Below are positions 1 to 7,201 of a DNA stretch of 22,683 bases, piece after piece. Position 1 is the first letter of the stretch; every line of letters begins with the position of its first letter. The stretch is from positions 1 to 22,683 of the forward strand of contig CAJTXP010000059.1 in the NCBI GenBank assembly GCA_910583615.1. Direction: 5' to 3'. Under the pieces are notes generated by a model that saw nothing but the letters and a program-made list of their open reading frames with translations, made no database searches and had not been told where the DNA came from. The position numbers and the translations under genes were made by a program. This stretch comes from an uncultured Lachnospiraceae bacterium. Its GTDB lineage: Bacteria; Bacillota; Clostridia; Lachnospirales; Lachnospiraceae.

Positions 1-54
1 GGCAACATTTATACAGGCTTTGTTTGAAAATATCTGCTGGGAAAGTTGAGTAAA

Positions 55-558
55 TTATTTTTCGTCTGTTTCTTCTGCACATCGCAATTCATCTAACATA
101 ATTTTCTCAATTTTGAGTATGTCTGGCTGTGTTGGCGTAAAGCGTACCCCTCTATGCAGCAGGTTGATTATTTTTTTTGCATTCTTTTCTAATTCCTGTA
201 TCAGTTTAGGGTTTGCTATTCTTACAGGCTGACCGCCCTTTATATACTGACCGTCTATGTATTCTGCGGTTACAGGAAACATATCTTGAAAGAGAAGTAC
301 TGTTTTACGGTCAAAGATTTTCACAATTTTAATCGTGTCTGTCGGCTTGTGCTGTTCCTGCTTTTTCAGTATCAGACGTTCAAACTTTTCTGTTTTTGAA
401 CTGCATGGGACTAACCAGTACAGGTCTGTTTTACTTTCTTTAAAAGCAAAGTAGTGAGGACGCTTCGTGCTCTCATAATTGACTTTCAGATAAGGGTCCT
501 GTATCTTTGCAAAAAATTCATCAGATACAAAATACAGGCTTCCTGTAAAAATTTCCAT
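55..558 (-). CDS. cptN: Type III toxin-antitoxin toxin, CptN/ToxN-like endoribonuclease
   Basis: This small basic protein (167 aa from the chosen start) resembles the ToxN/AbiQ/CptN toxins, which cut RNA and are held inactive by a repeat RNA. Visible family features are the N-terminal strand 'GSLYFVSDEFF', then 'KRPHYFAF' and 'YWLVPCSSKTEKF' at about residues 33-60, a block around 'RIANPKL', and a helical C-terminus. The family assignment is strongly supported by the upstream 45-nt repeat RNA and consensus promoter. Two ATGs compete. The one at 567 lies only 2 nt from the AAGGAG at 570-575, while the one at 558 lies 11 nt away, so 558 is preferred. The gene is AT-rich compared with the PTS genes to its right, consistent with acquisition as an accessory module. 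CptN rather than ToxN or TenpN is inferred from the 45-nt repeat length and about two repeats. Confidence 0.82.
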   Translation of the reverse strand: MEIFTGSLYFVSDEFFAKIQDPYLKVNYESTKRPHYFAFKESKTDLYWLVPCSSKTEKFERLILKKQEQHKPTDTIKIVKIFDRKTVLLFQDMFPVTAEYIDGQYIKGGQPVRIANPKLIQELEKNAKKIINLLHRGVRFTPTQPDILKIEKIMLDELRCAEETDEK

Positions 559-569
559 ATGCGACATTT

Positions 570-575
570 CTCCTT
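570..575 (-). promoter_or_regulatory. RBS of the CptN-like toxin (decides start)
   Basis: AAGGAG on the minus strand. It is 2 nt from the ATG at 567, too close to use, and 11 nt from the ATG at 558, so the shorter start is favoured. Confidence 0.6.
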
Positions 576-583
576 GTATAAGT

Positions 584-616
584 TAAGCCCCCTGCCTTTT
601 CGGGGCAGGAGGCTTA
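584..616 (-). terminator. Hairpin attenuator between antitoxin RNA and toxin gene
   Basis: An inverted repeat TAAGCC-x-CCTGCC / GGCAGG-x-GGCTTA with one C/A mismatch and a loop of about 7 nt lies between the repeat array and the toxin RBS. Type III systems carry a weak terminator at exactly this place, which makes the antitoxin RNA more abundant than toxin mRNA. On the minus strand it is not followed by a long U-run, which fits partial read-through. Confidence 0.7.
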
Positions 617-620
617 AAAA

Positions 621-710
621 CTTTTACACGGTCTATTTATTATTCGCATGACCGGGAGCGAACCACGTTTACACGGTCTGTTTATTTTCCGCATGACCGG
701 GAACGGACTA
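621..710 (-). repeat. Two tandem 45-nt antitoxin repeats
   Basis: Units 621-665 and 666-710 agree at about 38 of 45 positions by eye. On the plus strand the shared cores are 'ACACGGTCT' and 'GCATGACCGGGA'. A third, degenerate copy starts at 711. The exact 45-nt period and the position between promoter and toxin mark it as the antitoxin array. Confidence 0.85.
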
Positions 711-742
711 CTTTTCAAGGTAGTTGCCTACCTGCTGTTATT

Positions 743-771
743 ATTATATGCATAGTCTGCAAATATGTCAA
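743..771 (-). promoter_or_regulatory. Perfect consensus sigma-A promoter of the CptIN module
   Basis: On the minus strand TTGACA (766-771), a 17-nt spacer, and TATAAT (743-748): all 12 box positions match consensus at optimal spacing. Strong constitutive transcription of an RNA antitoxin is expected in this family. The promoter lies just past the stop codon of the RpiR gene. Confidence 0.88.
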
Positions 772-798
772 TCCCCACGAAAAAGTTGATTTATAAAT

Positions 799-1713
799 TT
801 ATATCTGTCTTTCCTGTTCCGGCTGCTTTTCCGCAAGATCTTCATTCGTTGCGATCCGCGCGCCTTCCAGGGCTTTTCCGTTGCGGATCTTTGTGTTCAG
901 ATTCTCCTGATAGGAAAGAGAAAAGCATGCGGAAAACAGGATGTCCAGTATAAACTCGACGGATTTTTCCGTGGCAAAGGTTGAGATCTTGCTGTAAAGC
1001 TTTTCACGGGAGGAGATCGAGAAGGTATAACGGGCGTGCATGCGCAGCTTGTTATTTCCCATGCTGGTGATCGCGATGACCGGTACCTGCCGGGATTCGA
1101 GAATGGGCAGCAAGTTCACCGGTTCACGGGTTTCCGTATTGCCGGAGTAGGAGATCAGGATCGCGCAGTCTTCGCCGGTCAGAGAGGAGGCAAGAAGTCC
1201 GGAGTCATTGCGGAGAGGGATCTCCACCTGTTTTCCGATCGTCATCATGCGGCGCTGAAAAAGTTCTCCGACCAGAATATTCGGGTTCATGCCAAAGAGG
1301 GCAGTGCGGCGGGATTTCACCAGCAGATCCGCCGCTTTTTTCATGGTGTGAGGGTTCAGAAGGTCCGCCGTATCCAGGATGCTTTCCACCTGCAGGCTGG
1401 ACATTTTCCGGATAATGTCGGAAATGGTGTCGTCGCCGGTAAATGGAAAATTCGGATCAATATCGGAATAATGGCTCTCCTGATAGTGCTGCTCCGCCGC
1501 GAATGCTCCTGCAAATTCTTTCCACCCCTGGTAGCCCAGCGCTTTGGCGAACCGGACAAGCGCCGCCTTGGAAGTATAAGTCTCGTCAGCAATCTGCTGC
1601 GTCGTATATTCACTCACATGGCTCTTTTTTCTCAAAACAAATTCACCGATGGACTTTTTCGAACTGTTCTGGCTGGTCACGGTCAGCTCTTCCACACGCT
1701 GGAACAAAGTCAT
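799..1713 (-). CDS. MurR/RpiR-family transcriptional regulator (HTH + SIS)
   Basis: A 304-aa regulator with an N-terminal RpiR-type helix-turn-helix (about residues 1-77, including 'TTQQIADETYTSKAALVRFAKALGY') and a C-terminal SIS sugar-phosphate-binding domain (about 120-260, with 'ILISYSGNTETREPV'). The length is normal for the family. The start is supported by GAGGAGG about 6-10 nt upstream of the ATG. It diverges from a beta-glucoside PTS/GH1 operon, so it most likely senses a phosphorylated beta-glucoside and controls that operon. Repeated GAAACA-N4-GAAACA boxes in the shared intergenic region are its probable binding sites. Whether it activates or represses cannot be read from the sequence. 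Confidence 0.9.
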   Translation of the reverse strand: MTLFQRVEELTVTSQNSSKKSIGEFVLRKKSHVSEYTTQQIADETYTSKAALVRFAKALGYQGWKEFAGAFAAEQHYQESHYSDIDPNFPFTGDDTISDIIRKMSSLQVESILDTADLLNPHTMKKAADLLVKSRRTALFGMNPNILVGELFQRRMMTIGKQVEIPLRNDSGLLASSLTGEDCAILISYSGNTETREPVNLLPILESRQVPVIAITSMGNNKLRMHARYTFSISSREKLYSKISTFATEKSVEFILDILFSACFSLSYQENLNTKIRNGKALEGARIATNEDLAEKQPEQERQI

Positions 1714-1755
1714 GGATTTCCCCCTCCTCTATCGCAGATCTTCCCTGTTTCCCTG

Positions 1756-1784
1756 ATTATAACAGGAATTGAAACAAACCGAAA
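1756..1784 (-). promoter_or_regulatory. Probable promoter of the rpiR-type gene
   Basis: A TATAAT on the minus strand (1756-1761) stands about 40 nt before the start codon. The -35 region (about 1779-1784) is poor and falls inside the left GAAACA repeat, which suggests control by its own product. Confidence 0.5.
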
Positions 1785-1840
1785 CAACAATTTTCCGAAA
1801 AAGAGCCAATGGCGGATGTTCGGTGAAACAGACCGAAACA
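1771..1840. promoter_or_regulatory. Paired operator-like direct repeats for the RpiR regulator
   Basis: GAAACAAACCGAAACA (1771-1786) and GAAACAGACCGAAACA (1825-1840) differ at one of 16 positions. Each is itself a tandem GAAACA repeat with a 10-bp period. They are 54 bp apart, about five helical turns. The left copy overlaps the -35 area of the regulator promoter and the right copy sits 7 bp upstream of the operon -35 box. Assignment to the RpiR protein is inference from position. Confidence 0.6.
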
Positions 1841-1847
1841 GGGCCGG

Positions 1848-1876
1848 TTGAACCGGGAAAGCGGGATCGGTATAAT
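1848..1876 (+). promoter_or_regulatory. Promoter of the beta-glucoside PTS/GH1 operon
   Basis: TTGAAC (1848-1853), a 17-nt spacer, and TATAAT (1871-1876). The -35 matches 4 of 6 positions and the -10 all 6. It is followed by an untranslated leader of about 100 nt before the ATG at 1987. No antiterminator hairpin of the BglG/LicT type was seen in the leader. Confidence 0.75.
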
Positions 1877-1986
1877 AAAATCATCAAAGAAATGCTCCGG
1901 AACATTTCAGGGATCGCGCGGCGGCCGGGGGCTGCGGCACAGGATCAAAGGTGAAGCTTGTAAAAAAGACGAGGAGGAAGCAGATC

Positions 1987-3655
1987 ATGAGTAAGAAATA
2001 CGAGAGTCTGGCCGCATCCATAGTGGAGAAGGTCGGAGGAGCCGAAAATGTCCGTGCAGTGCGGCACTGCCAGACGAGACTTCGCTTTACCCTGAAAGAC
2101 ACGCAGAAGGCGGATCGGGAGGCGCTCCAGAAGATGGACGGCGTCGCGCAGGTAGTCGAAAGCGCTGATGGCTCTTTTGACGGTGTTCCATCTGGTGGAC
2201 GGCAGTTCCCAGACCTATTACATTCTGAACTTTTTCGCGGATGCGGCGTTTGCGTTCCTGCCGATCCTGCTGGCTTACACAACGGCGCGCAGAATGAAAT
2301 GCAACGTGGTCATGGCGGTTACCGTGGCAGGTATTATGTGTCATCCCAGCTGGGCCGCGCTGGTGTCGGCGGGAGAACCGGTCAATTTCTTCGGGATCAT
2401 TCCGTTCTATCTGGTGGCCTATACCTCGACAGTTATCCCGGTGATCCTGGTGATCGTAGTCCAGTCCTTTGTGGAAAAGGCGCTGAATAAGATCATTCCC
2501 AAAGCGGTCAATCTGGTCTTTGTCCCCATGTTCACCTTCCTGATTATGGGCGCGCTGGCGCTGTCCGTACTGGGACCGGTGGGAGAGTACGCCGGTGAAG
2601 GGCTGGCAGTCGTATTCGGCTGGCTGAGCACCAACGCGAGCTGGGCGCCGGCGGTACTGATCGGAGGACTTCTCCCGGTCATGGTCATGTTCGGACTGCA
2701 TCATGCGGTGGCGCCTCTGGGAAGCATGCAGATGGCAAGCCTTGGATTCGACAGCATCTTCGGCCCGGGGTGCGTCTGCTCCAATATCGCGCAGGGTACG
2801 GCGGCGCTGGTGGTGGGCCTCCGCACCAGAGATTTCAAGACCAGGCAGTTGGGCCTTTCCACAGGAACGACCGCGCTGATGGGGATCACGGAGCCGGTGC
2901 TCTACGGCCTGAACCTCCCGAAGAAATATCCACTGGCGGCGATGATCGGCGGAGGCCTGGGCGGGATGTACGCGGGCCTTACCCATACCCACCGGTTTGC
3001 CACCGGGTCCTCGGGTATTCCGGCGATCCTTCTGTACATCGGCGGCGATACCATGATGTTTTTCTGGAATATCATCATCGCCCTTTTGATTACCGCGGTG
3101 TCCACTGCAATCATTACATTTGTCCTCTCTTTGAAATATGAGAACCGGACCGGTGCGGCGCCGGAGACAGAAGAAGAGACAAAGCTGATCGAACAGACGG
3201 AGGCCCATGCGGTCTATGCGCCGGTCAGCGGCAGGGCGGTAGCCATGGAAGACATTCCGGACCCCACCTTTTCTCAGGGAATCCTTGGCTGGACCATGGG
3301 GATCGAGCCTTCCGACGGCGTGGTAAGAGCGCCCTTTGACGGAACGGTCGTGCAGGCGGCGGATACAGGTCACGCCGTCGGCCTCGTCAGCGCGGACGGC
3401 ATGGAGCTTCTGATCCATGTGGGCGTGGATACGGTGGATATGGGTGGAACCGGCTTTGACATCAAAGTCAAAGAAGGAGACGGGGTAAAAGCCGGACAGC
3501 TTTTAATGACCTTTGACCGAAAGGCCATCGCGGATGCGGGCCATCCGGACGTGGCGGTGGTGATCGTGCTGAACCCTGACGACTATACGTCGATTGAGAG
3601 AACCGCGGAAGGCACGGTGGCATCCGGTACAAAAATCATTCAGGCATCAAAATAA
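1987..3655 (+). pseudogene. bglP: Beta-glucoside PTS permease EIIBCA, disrupted by internal deletion and frameshift
   Basis: The ATG at 1987 follows GAGGAGG (1971-1977). The first 60 or so codons are a normal EIIB start, with the phospho-acceptor Cys28 in 'RHCQTRLRF', up to 'DGVAQVVES'. At about 2160-2168 the frame then jumps to 'ALMALLTVFHLVD', deep inside EIIC. Compared with the BglF-type layout from memory, about 65-90 residues are missing: the end of EIIB, the linker and the first EIIC membrane helix or helices. The remainder reads normally, with 'GITEPVLYGLNLPKKYP' in EIIC and the EIIA motif 'LLIHVGVDTV' containing the phosphorylated His. The join contains GAAAGCG, which could have ended both flanks. 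Function as an intact transporter is unlikely unless the assembly is wrong. Confidence 0.85.
2168..3655 (+). CDS. Remaining EIIC-EIIA reading frame of the broken PTS gene
   Basis: This open frame (495 codons from an ATG at 2168) holds most of EIIC and all of EIIA of the disrupted permease. The internal ATG corresponds to a Met within an EIIC helix of intact homologues and has no convincing ribosome-binding site. An automated caller would probably report a 'PTS EIIC' gene here. EIIA (about residues 340-495) could in principle still be made and donate phosphate in trans, but I see no direct evidence for translation. Confidence 0.5.
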   Translation: MALLTVFHLVDGSSQTYYILNFFADAAFAFLPILLAYTTARRMKCNVVMAVTVAGIMCHPSWAALVSAGEPVNFFGIIPFYLVAYTSTVIPVILVIVVQSFVEKALNKIIPKAVNLVFVPMFTFLIMGALALSVLGPVGEYAGEGLAVVFGWLSTNASWAPAVLIGGLLPVMVMFGLHHAVAPLGSMQMASLGFDSIFGPGCVCSNIAQGTAALVVGLRTRDFKTRQLGLSTGTTALMGITEPVLYGLNLPKKYPLAAMIGGGLGGMYAGLTHTHRFATGSSGIPAILLYIGGDTMMFFWNIIIALLITAVSTAIITFVLSLKYENRTGAAPETEEETKLIEQTEAHAVYAPVSGRAVAMEDIPDPTFSQGILGWTMGIEPSDGVVRAPFDGTVVQAADTGHAVGLVSADGMELLIHVGVDTVDMGGTGFDIKVKEGDGVKAGQLLMTFDRKAIADAGHPDVAVVIVLNPDDYTSIERTAEGTVASGTKIIQASK

Positions 3656-3684
3656 TTCGTAACGATAACAGGAGGAAGACGTTC

Positions 3685-5145
3685 ATGTATCAGTTCCCGA
3701 AAGATTTTTTATGGGGCGGCGCAACGGCTGCCAATCAGTTTGAAGGAGGCGTCCACGAAGGAGGGAAGGGACTCTCCGTTCCGGATGTGATGACAGGGGG
3801 GACGAAGACGACGCCCCGCCATGTGACCGACGGCATCCTGCCGGAGTATCATTATCCCAGCCACGAAGCGGTGGACTTCTATCACCATTATAAAGAAGAT
3901 ATCGCCCTGTACGGAGAGATGGGTTTTAAATGCTTCCGCATGTCTGTCAACTGGACCCGGCTGTTTCCAGGCGGAGACGAGCAGGAGCCGAATCCGGCAG
4001 GAATCGAATTTTATCGAAATGTATTTGCGGAATGTCAGAAATACGGGATCAAACCATTAGTGACCATCAGTCATTATGAGCTTCCCTATCATCTGGCGAA
4101 AACATACGGCGGCTGGGCGAACCGGGAGATCACGGAATATTTCCTGCGCTACTGCCGGACGCTGTTTACCGAATTCAAAGGGCTGGTTCAGCACTGGCTG
4201 ACGTTTAATGAGATCAATATCCTGCAGATGGGAACTTATGGGAACCTGATGGGCGGCGGCATCCTGCCTCCGGGCCGGGATACGGCAGTGGGCGTACTGG
4301 CCGGGCTGGATGAGAGCTGGGATGACGAGCAGAGACGGTATACGGCGCTGCACCATCAGCTGGTGGCCAGCGCCAGGGCGGTAAAGATGGCCCATGAGAT
4401 TGATCCGGAAAATAAAGTCGGCTGTATGCTGTTAAGCCGCATCGCTTATCCCTATACCTGCAGGCCGGACGATGTGCTCAAAGGGCAGCAGACCATGCAG
4501 ATCGCCAATTATTACTGCGGGGATGTGCAGGTGCGGGGGGCGTATCCCGCCTTTGCAAAACGGCTCTGGAAGGAAAAAGGCATCGAGATTCCCTTTGCCG
4601 AGGGGGACCTTGAGGCGCTCCAGGAAGGAACGGTGGATTTCTTCAGCTTCAGTTATTATTCCAGCAGTACGGCGACGGACGATCCCACGGTGCCGGTGGC
4701 AAACGGCAATATGATGCGCGGCCCGGCCAACCCCTATCTGGAACAGAGCCAGTGGGGATGGACCATCGATCCCAAGGGCCTGCGTTATCTGCTGAATGAG
4801 TTTTACGGCCGCTGGCAGATCCCGCTGATGATCGTGGAGAACGGTCTGGGCGCGGAGGACCAGGTGGAGGAAGACGGCACGATCCACGACGAGTACCGCA
4901 TCGCCTATATGCGGGAGCACATTCAGCAGATGGCGGAAGCGATCGAGGACGGGGTGGAACTGATGGGCTACACGGTCTGGGGCTGTACGGATCTGGTCAG
5001 CGCGGGAACCGGGGAGATGGCGAAACGGTACGGCCTGGTCTATGTGGATAAGGATAATGAAGGAAAAGGAACCCTGGAGCGCCGGAGAAAGGACAGCTTC
5101 TACTGGTATCAGAACGTGATCCGGACGAACGGGGCAAAGTTGTAG
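3685..5145 (+). CDS. bglA: GH1 6-phospho-beta-glucosidase
   Basis: A 486-aa glycoside hydrolase family 1 enzyme that splits 6-phospho-beta-glucosides, delivered by the PTS, into glucose-6-phosphate and aglycone or glucose in the cytoplasm. It opens with the family start 'FPKDFLWGGATAANQFEG', has the acid/base Glu176 in 'TFNEIN' and the nucleophile Glu385 in 'IVENGLGAED', and ends with the usual 'RRRKDSFYWYQNVI'. Length is typical. AGGAGG 9 nt before the ATG supports the start. It lies 29 nt after the broken PTS gene, in the same operon, and is followed by a hairpin terminator. The enzyme is intact, so it may serve substrate brought in by another transporter. Confidence 0.94.
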   Translation: MYQFPKDFLWGGATAANQFEGGVHEGGKGLSVPDVMTGGTKTTPRHVTDGILPEYHYPSHEAVDFYHHYKEDIALYGEMGFKCFRMSVNWTRLFPGGDEQEPNPAGIEFYRNVFAECQKYGIKPLVTISHYELPYHLAKTYGGWANREITEYFLRYCRTLFTEFKGLVQHWLTFNEINILQMGTYGNLMGGGILPPGRDTAVGVLAGLDESWDDEQRRYTALHHQLVASARAVKMAHEIDPENKVGCMLLSRIAYPYTCRPDDVLKGQQTMQIANYYCGDVQVRGAYPAFAKRLWKEKGIEIPFAEGDLEALQEGTVDFFSFSYYSSSTATDDPTVPVANGNMMRGPANPYLEQSQWGWTIDPKGLRYLLNEFYGRWQIPLMIVENGLGAEDQVEEDGTIHDEYRIAYMREHIQQMAEAIEDGVELMGYTVWGCTDLVSAGTGEMAKRYGLVYVDKDNEGKGTLERRRKDSFYWYQNVIRTNGAKL

Positions 5146-5156
5146 GCTGAATGATC

Positions 5157-5180
5157 AGGCGCCGCATTTATGCGGCGCCT
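5157..5180 (+). terminator. Terminator-like hairpin after the GH1 gene
   Basis: A perfect 11-bp inverted repeat, AGGCGCCGCAT / ATGCGGCGCCT, starts 11 nt after the stop codon. The downstream tract (TTGATG) is weak in T, but the stem is very GC-rich. The rest of the gap (5181-5340) is AT-rich and holds an 8-bp inverted repeat, TATTTCAT (5211-5218) / ATGAAATA (5239-5246), of unknown role. Confidence 0.75.
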
Positions 5181-5340
5181 TGATGCTAAATGGTGATATG
5201 ATTTCACATATATTTCATTCGAGCGCTTTTTGATTACTATGAAATAAAATTTATATGTTTGTGAATATATTTCTTGCACCATTGCTGAATTCATGATAAT
5301 CTATGGAAAATTCTTATAGGTAAAGGGGGCCAGAGAAATC

Positions 5341-6864
5341 ATGAGGGATATTCAGCCGGTTTTTTCAAGTAATGAAGAACTAAAAGATTGGTTACTGAAT
5401 GTACATGAAAAATATTACGTAGAATTAAAGAAAGCACAGGAGTTACCCAATGCTTTTTGGGAGACATATTCTTCGTTTTGTAATACATCCGGTGGTGTTG
5501 TTGTACTGGGGGTTATGGAGGACTACCCTCAAAATATCATTCAGGGAGTCGGAAATGTAGAAAAGACGCTAACCAATTTATGGGATCAACTTTCTAATAA
5601 AAATAAAGTCAGTTTTAAAAATATTAATAATGAAGATGTTATTGAATATAAGCTGGATGAGAATAAAACAATCATTTTAGTTAATGTGAAGGAAGCTCCA
5701 GAAGGAATGAAACCAGTGCATCTCAACGACAAATTAGAAAACACATGGATTCGTACTGGTGATGGAGACCGCAAAGCTACTAAGGAACAAATCGCAGCGT
5801 TTATGCGTAATGCAAGGCCAAGTCAGGATGATCTGGTGTTAGATAATTTTGGAATGGATGATTTAGATATAGATTCTGTTCTGGCATTTAAGGAGAGAGT
5901 AAATAAAAGATATCCAAGACAGAATTATATAGAAATGACGAATGAAGAATTTATGATTGAAATTGGCGCAGGGATTGTGGACAGGATTTCTGGTAAATTC
6001 AAAATAAAGAGAGGGACATTGCTTTTTCTTGGAAAAGTAAATGCAATTAGAGAAGTTTATCCACATTATCATGTAGATTACTTTAATCGAAGAGGAAATA
6101 ATGCAAGATGGTCAGACAGGGTTACAGATGATGAACCGGGAGAGTACCAGATGAATCTGTATAATTTTTATACGATTGTATATGGGAAACTTACTATCCT
6201 GTTAAAAGAGTCATTTGAATTGGATCAGTATCAATTAAGGATACCGCTTTCCGATTTTGATGTAACAATAAGGGAATGTCTGGTAAATTGTCTGGCTCAT
6301 GCTGATTATGATCAGGGTTTTCCTTCTACAAAGATAGAAGTATTTGATGGCTGGTTTAATTTCGTTAATCCGGGTAAAATGCTCATTTCAAAAATGCAGT
6401 TTGTGATGGGGGGAGATTCAAGGCCAAGAAATGAAATCATCATGAAGCAGTTCCGGTTGCTTGGCGCTTCTGAAAGACAGGGATTTGGAGGACCATTGAT
6501 TTACAAAACTGCAGTATCAAATGATTTTAGAAGGCCGGAGATTATTACAGATATTGAACATACAGAGTTGAAAATATGGAATATTGATTTGGCAGATTCC
6601 TATCCTGATCTATCGGATGATGAAAAGATGGTTTTTCGGTACATCATAAAGAATGGTGCTGATAAATCATTACGTAAACTTGTACCGATACTTGGTATTA
6701 CGGAATACAGGATTAGAAAGGCAATCAATTCATTGGTAGAGGAGAGACATTTGTTAAAAAAACAAGGCAACGGAAAATCAACAAGATATTTTCCTGAGAT
6801 GGAAAGTATTGAGATGCTGACTTGTCTCCAGATGGCACTTGAAATGTTGAAAAGTCAAATATAA
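5341..6864 (+). CDS. AlbA_2 (Schlafen-type) / HATPase_c_4 ATP-binding regulator-like protein
   Basis: A 507-aa protein with three recognisable parts. About residues 22-155 form an AlbA_2/Schlafen-like domain ('VELKKAQELPNAFWETY...NTSGGVVVLGV'). About 300-405 form a GHKL-like ATPase module of the HATPase_c_4 type ('RECLVNCLAHADY', 'FVNPGKM', then 'RPRNEI' and 'GASERQGFGGPLI'). About 425-485 form a winged-helix-like tail. Such proteins are usually annotated as putative transcriptional regulators or ATP-binding proteins; some occur near defence or mobile genes, and the substrate is unknown. The start is supported by AAAGGGGG upstream. The gene is clearly more AT-rich than the GH1 gene before it and the ATPase gene after it, and stands alone, suggesting separate acquisition. 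Confidence 0.82.
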   Translation: MRDIQPVFSSNEELKDWLLNVHEKYYVELKKAQELPNAFWETYSSFCNTSGGVVVLGVMEDYPQNIIQGVGNVEKTLTNLWDQLSNKNKVSFKNINNEDVIEYKLDENKTIILVNVKEAPEGMKPVHLNDKLENTWIRTGDGDRKATKEQIAAFMRNARPSQDDLVLDNFGMDDLDIDSVLAFKERVNKRYPRQNYIEMTNEEFMIEIGAGIVDRISGKFKIKRGTLLFLGKVNAIREVYPHYHVDYFNRRGNNARWSDRVTDDEPGEYQMNLYNFYTIVYGKLTILLKESFELDQYQLRIPLSDFDVTIRECLVNCLAHADYDQGFPSTKIEVFDGWFNFVNPGKMLISKMQFVMGGDSRPRNEIIMKQFRLLGASERQGFGGPLIYKTAVSNDFRRPEIITDIEHTELKIWNIDLADSYPDLSDDEKMVFRYIIKNGADKSLRKLVPILGITEYRIRKAINSLVEERHLLKKQGNGKSTRYFPEMESIEMLTCLQMALEMLKSQI

Positions 6865-7201
6865 ATGCGTTTGAAATACGTATGAAAATCATTAAAATAT
6901 AGTTTGGGGATTGAAAAATCGAAAGCTTTTAAGTTTGAATATTGTATGATTTGCGTATGAATTTGATTGGCAGGACTGGCATGAAAAGAAAATCCAGCAT
7001 GCTTGACCGGAGCTTTTCTTGTCCAGAAACCAGTGGAAGCAGTACAGCCGCTCATATTTGGGAAGCGGAGAAGCCCCGATGCCGTGAATGAGATAAGAAA
7101 GAAAATGCCAGGGATAATATTCTGGTGACGCTTATTACTGGCGCTATCTCCATGTTTGTTGTTTTGTCTTTGAAATCATTTTTCCGAAAAGATTTTCTTC
7201 G
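6865..7201 (+). other. Gene-poor stretch with possible gene remnant
   Basis: No convincing complete gene. The plus frame from about 7092 to 7229 is open for 45 codons, without an ATG near its start, and encodes a hydrophobic stretch ('ILVTLITGAISMFVVLSL') followed by a basic tail ending 'HPKKKRL'. Its stop codon lies inside the -10 box of the next promoter. This could be the decayed 3' end of a membrane-protein gene, or chance. The same frame upstream (6979-7091) is also mostly open but looks unlike a protein. Confidence 0.3.

Larger units (their letters stand above)
584..736 (-). ncRNA. cptI: Type III antitoxin RNA (CptI-like repeat RNA)
   Basis: The transcript is predicted to start about 7 nt after the -10 box at 743-748 and to run through a tandem array of two full 45-nt repeats (621-710) and a degenerate partial third copy (about 711-735), ending at the hairpin at 584-616. 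Within each repeat, read on the minus strand, CGGTC and GACCG can pair around an A-rich loop. In known type III systems (ToxIN, CptIN, TenpIN) the toxin processes such an RNA into repeat units that fold into pseudoknots and bind it. The 45-nt period with about two units matches the CptIN class. RNA ends are predicted, not seen. Confidence 0.78.

Noticed and set aside
1..54. Possible tail of a plus-strand gene at the left edge (open for 15 codons to a TGA at 47-49)
   Set aside because: Far too short to separate from chance.
621..735. CRISPR array
   Set aside because: The two 45-nt units are directly adjacent without spacers, and a type III toxin gene follows. They are antitoxin repeats.
1036..1851. 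Plus-strand open frame of 271 codons opposite the RpiR gene
   Set aside because: Shadow of the regulator; it runs through the operator and promoter region and has no recognisable domain.
2155..2172. Programmed ribosomal frameshift between EIIB and EIIC, or a cre site at CGAAAGCGCTGATG
   Set aside because: Sequence encoding dozens of conserved residues is absent, which frameshifting cannot supply. The cre-like match misses three fixed positions and is inside coding sequence.
2087..3418. A 443-codon open frame on the minus strand opposite the PTS gene
   Set aside because: It is the antisense shadow of a GC-rich EIIC/EIIA coding sequence: biased composition rich in Arg, His and Asp, no domain, no RBS.
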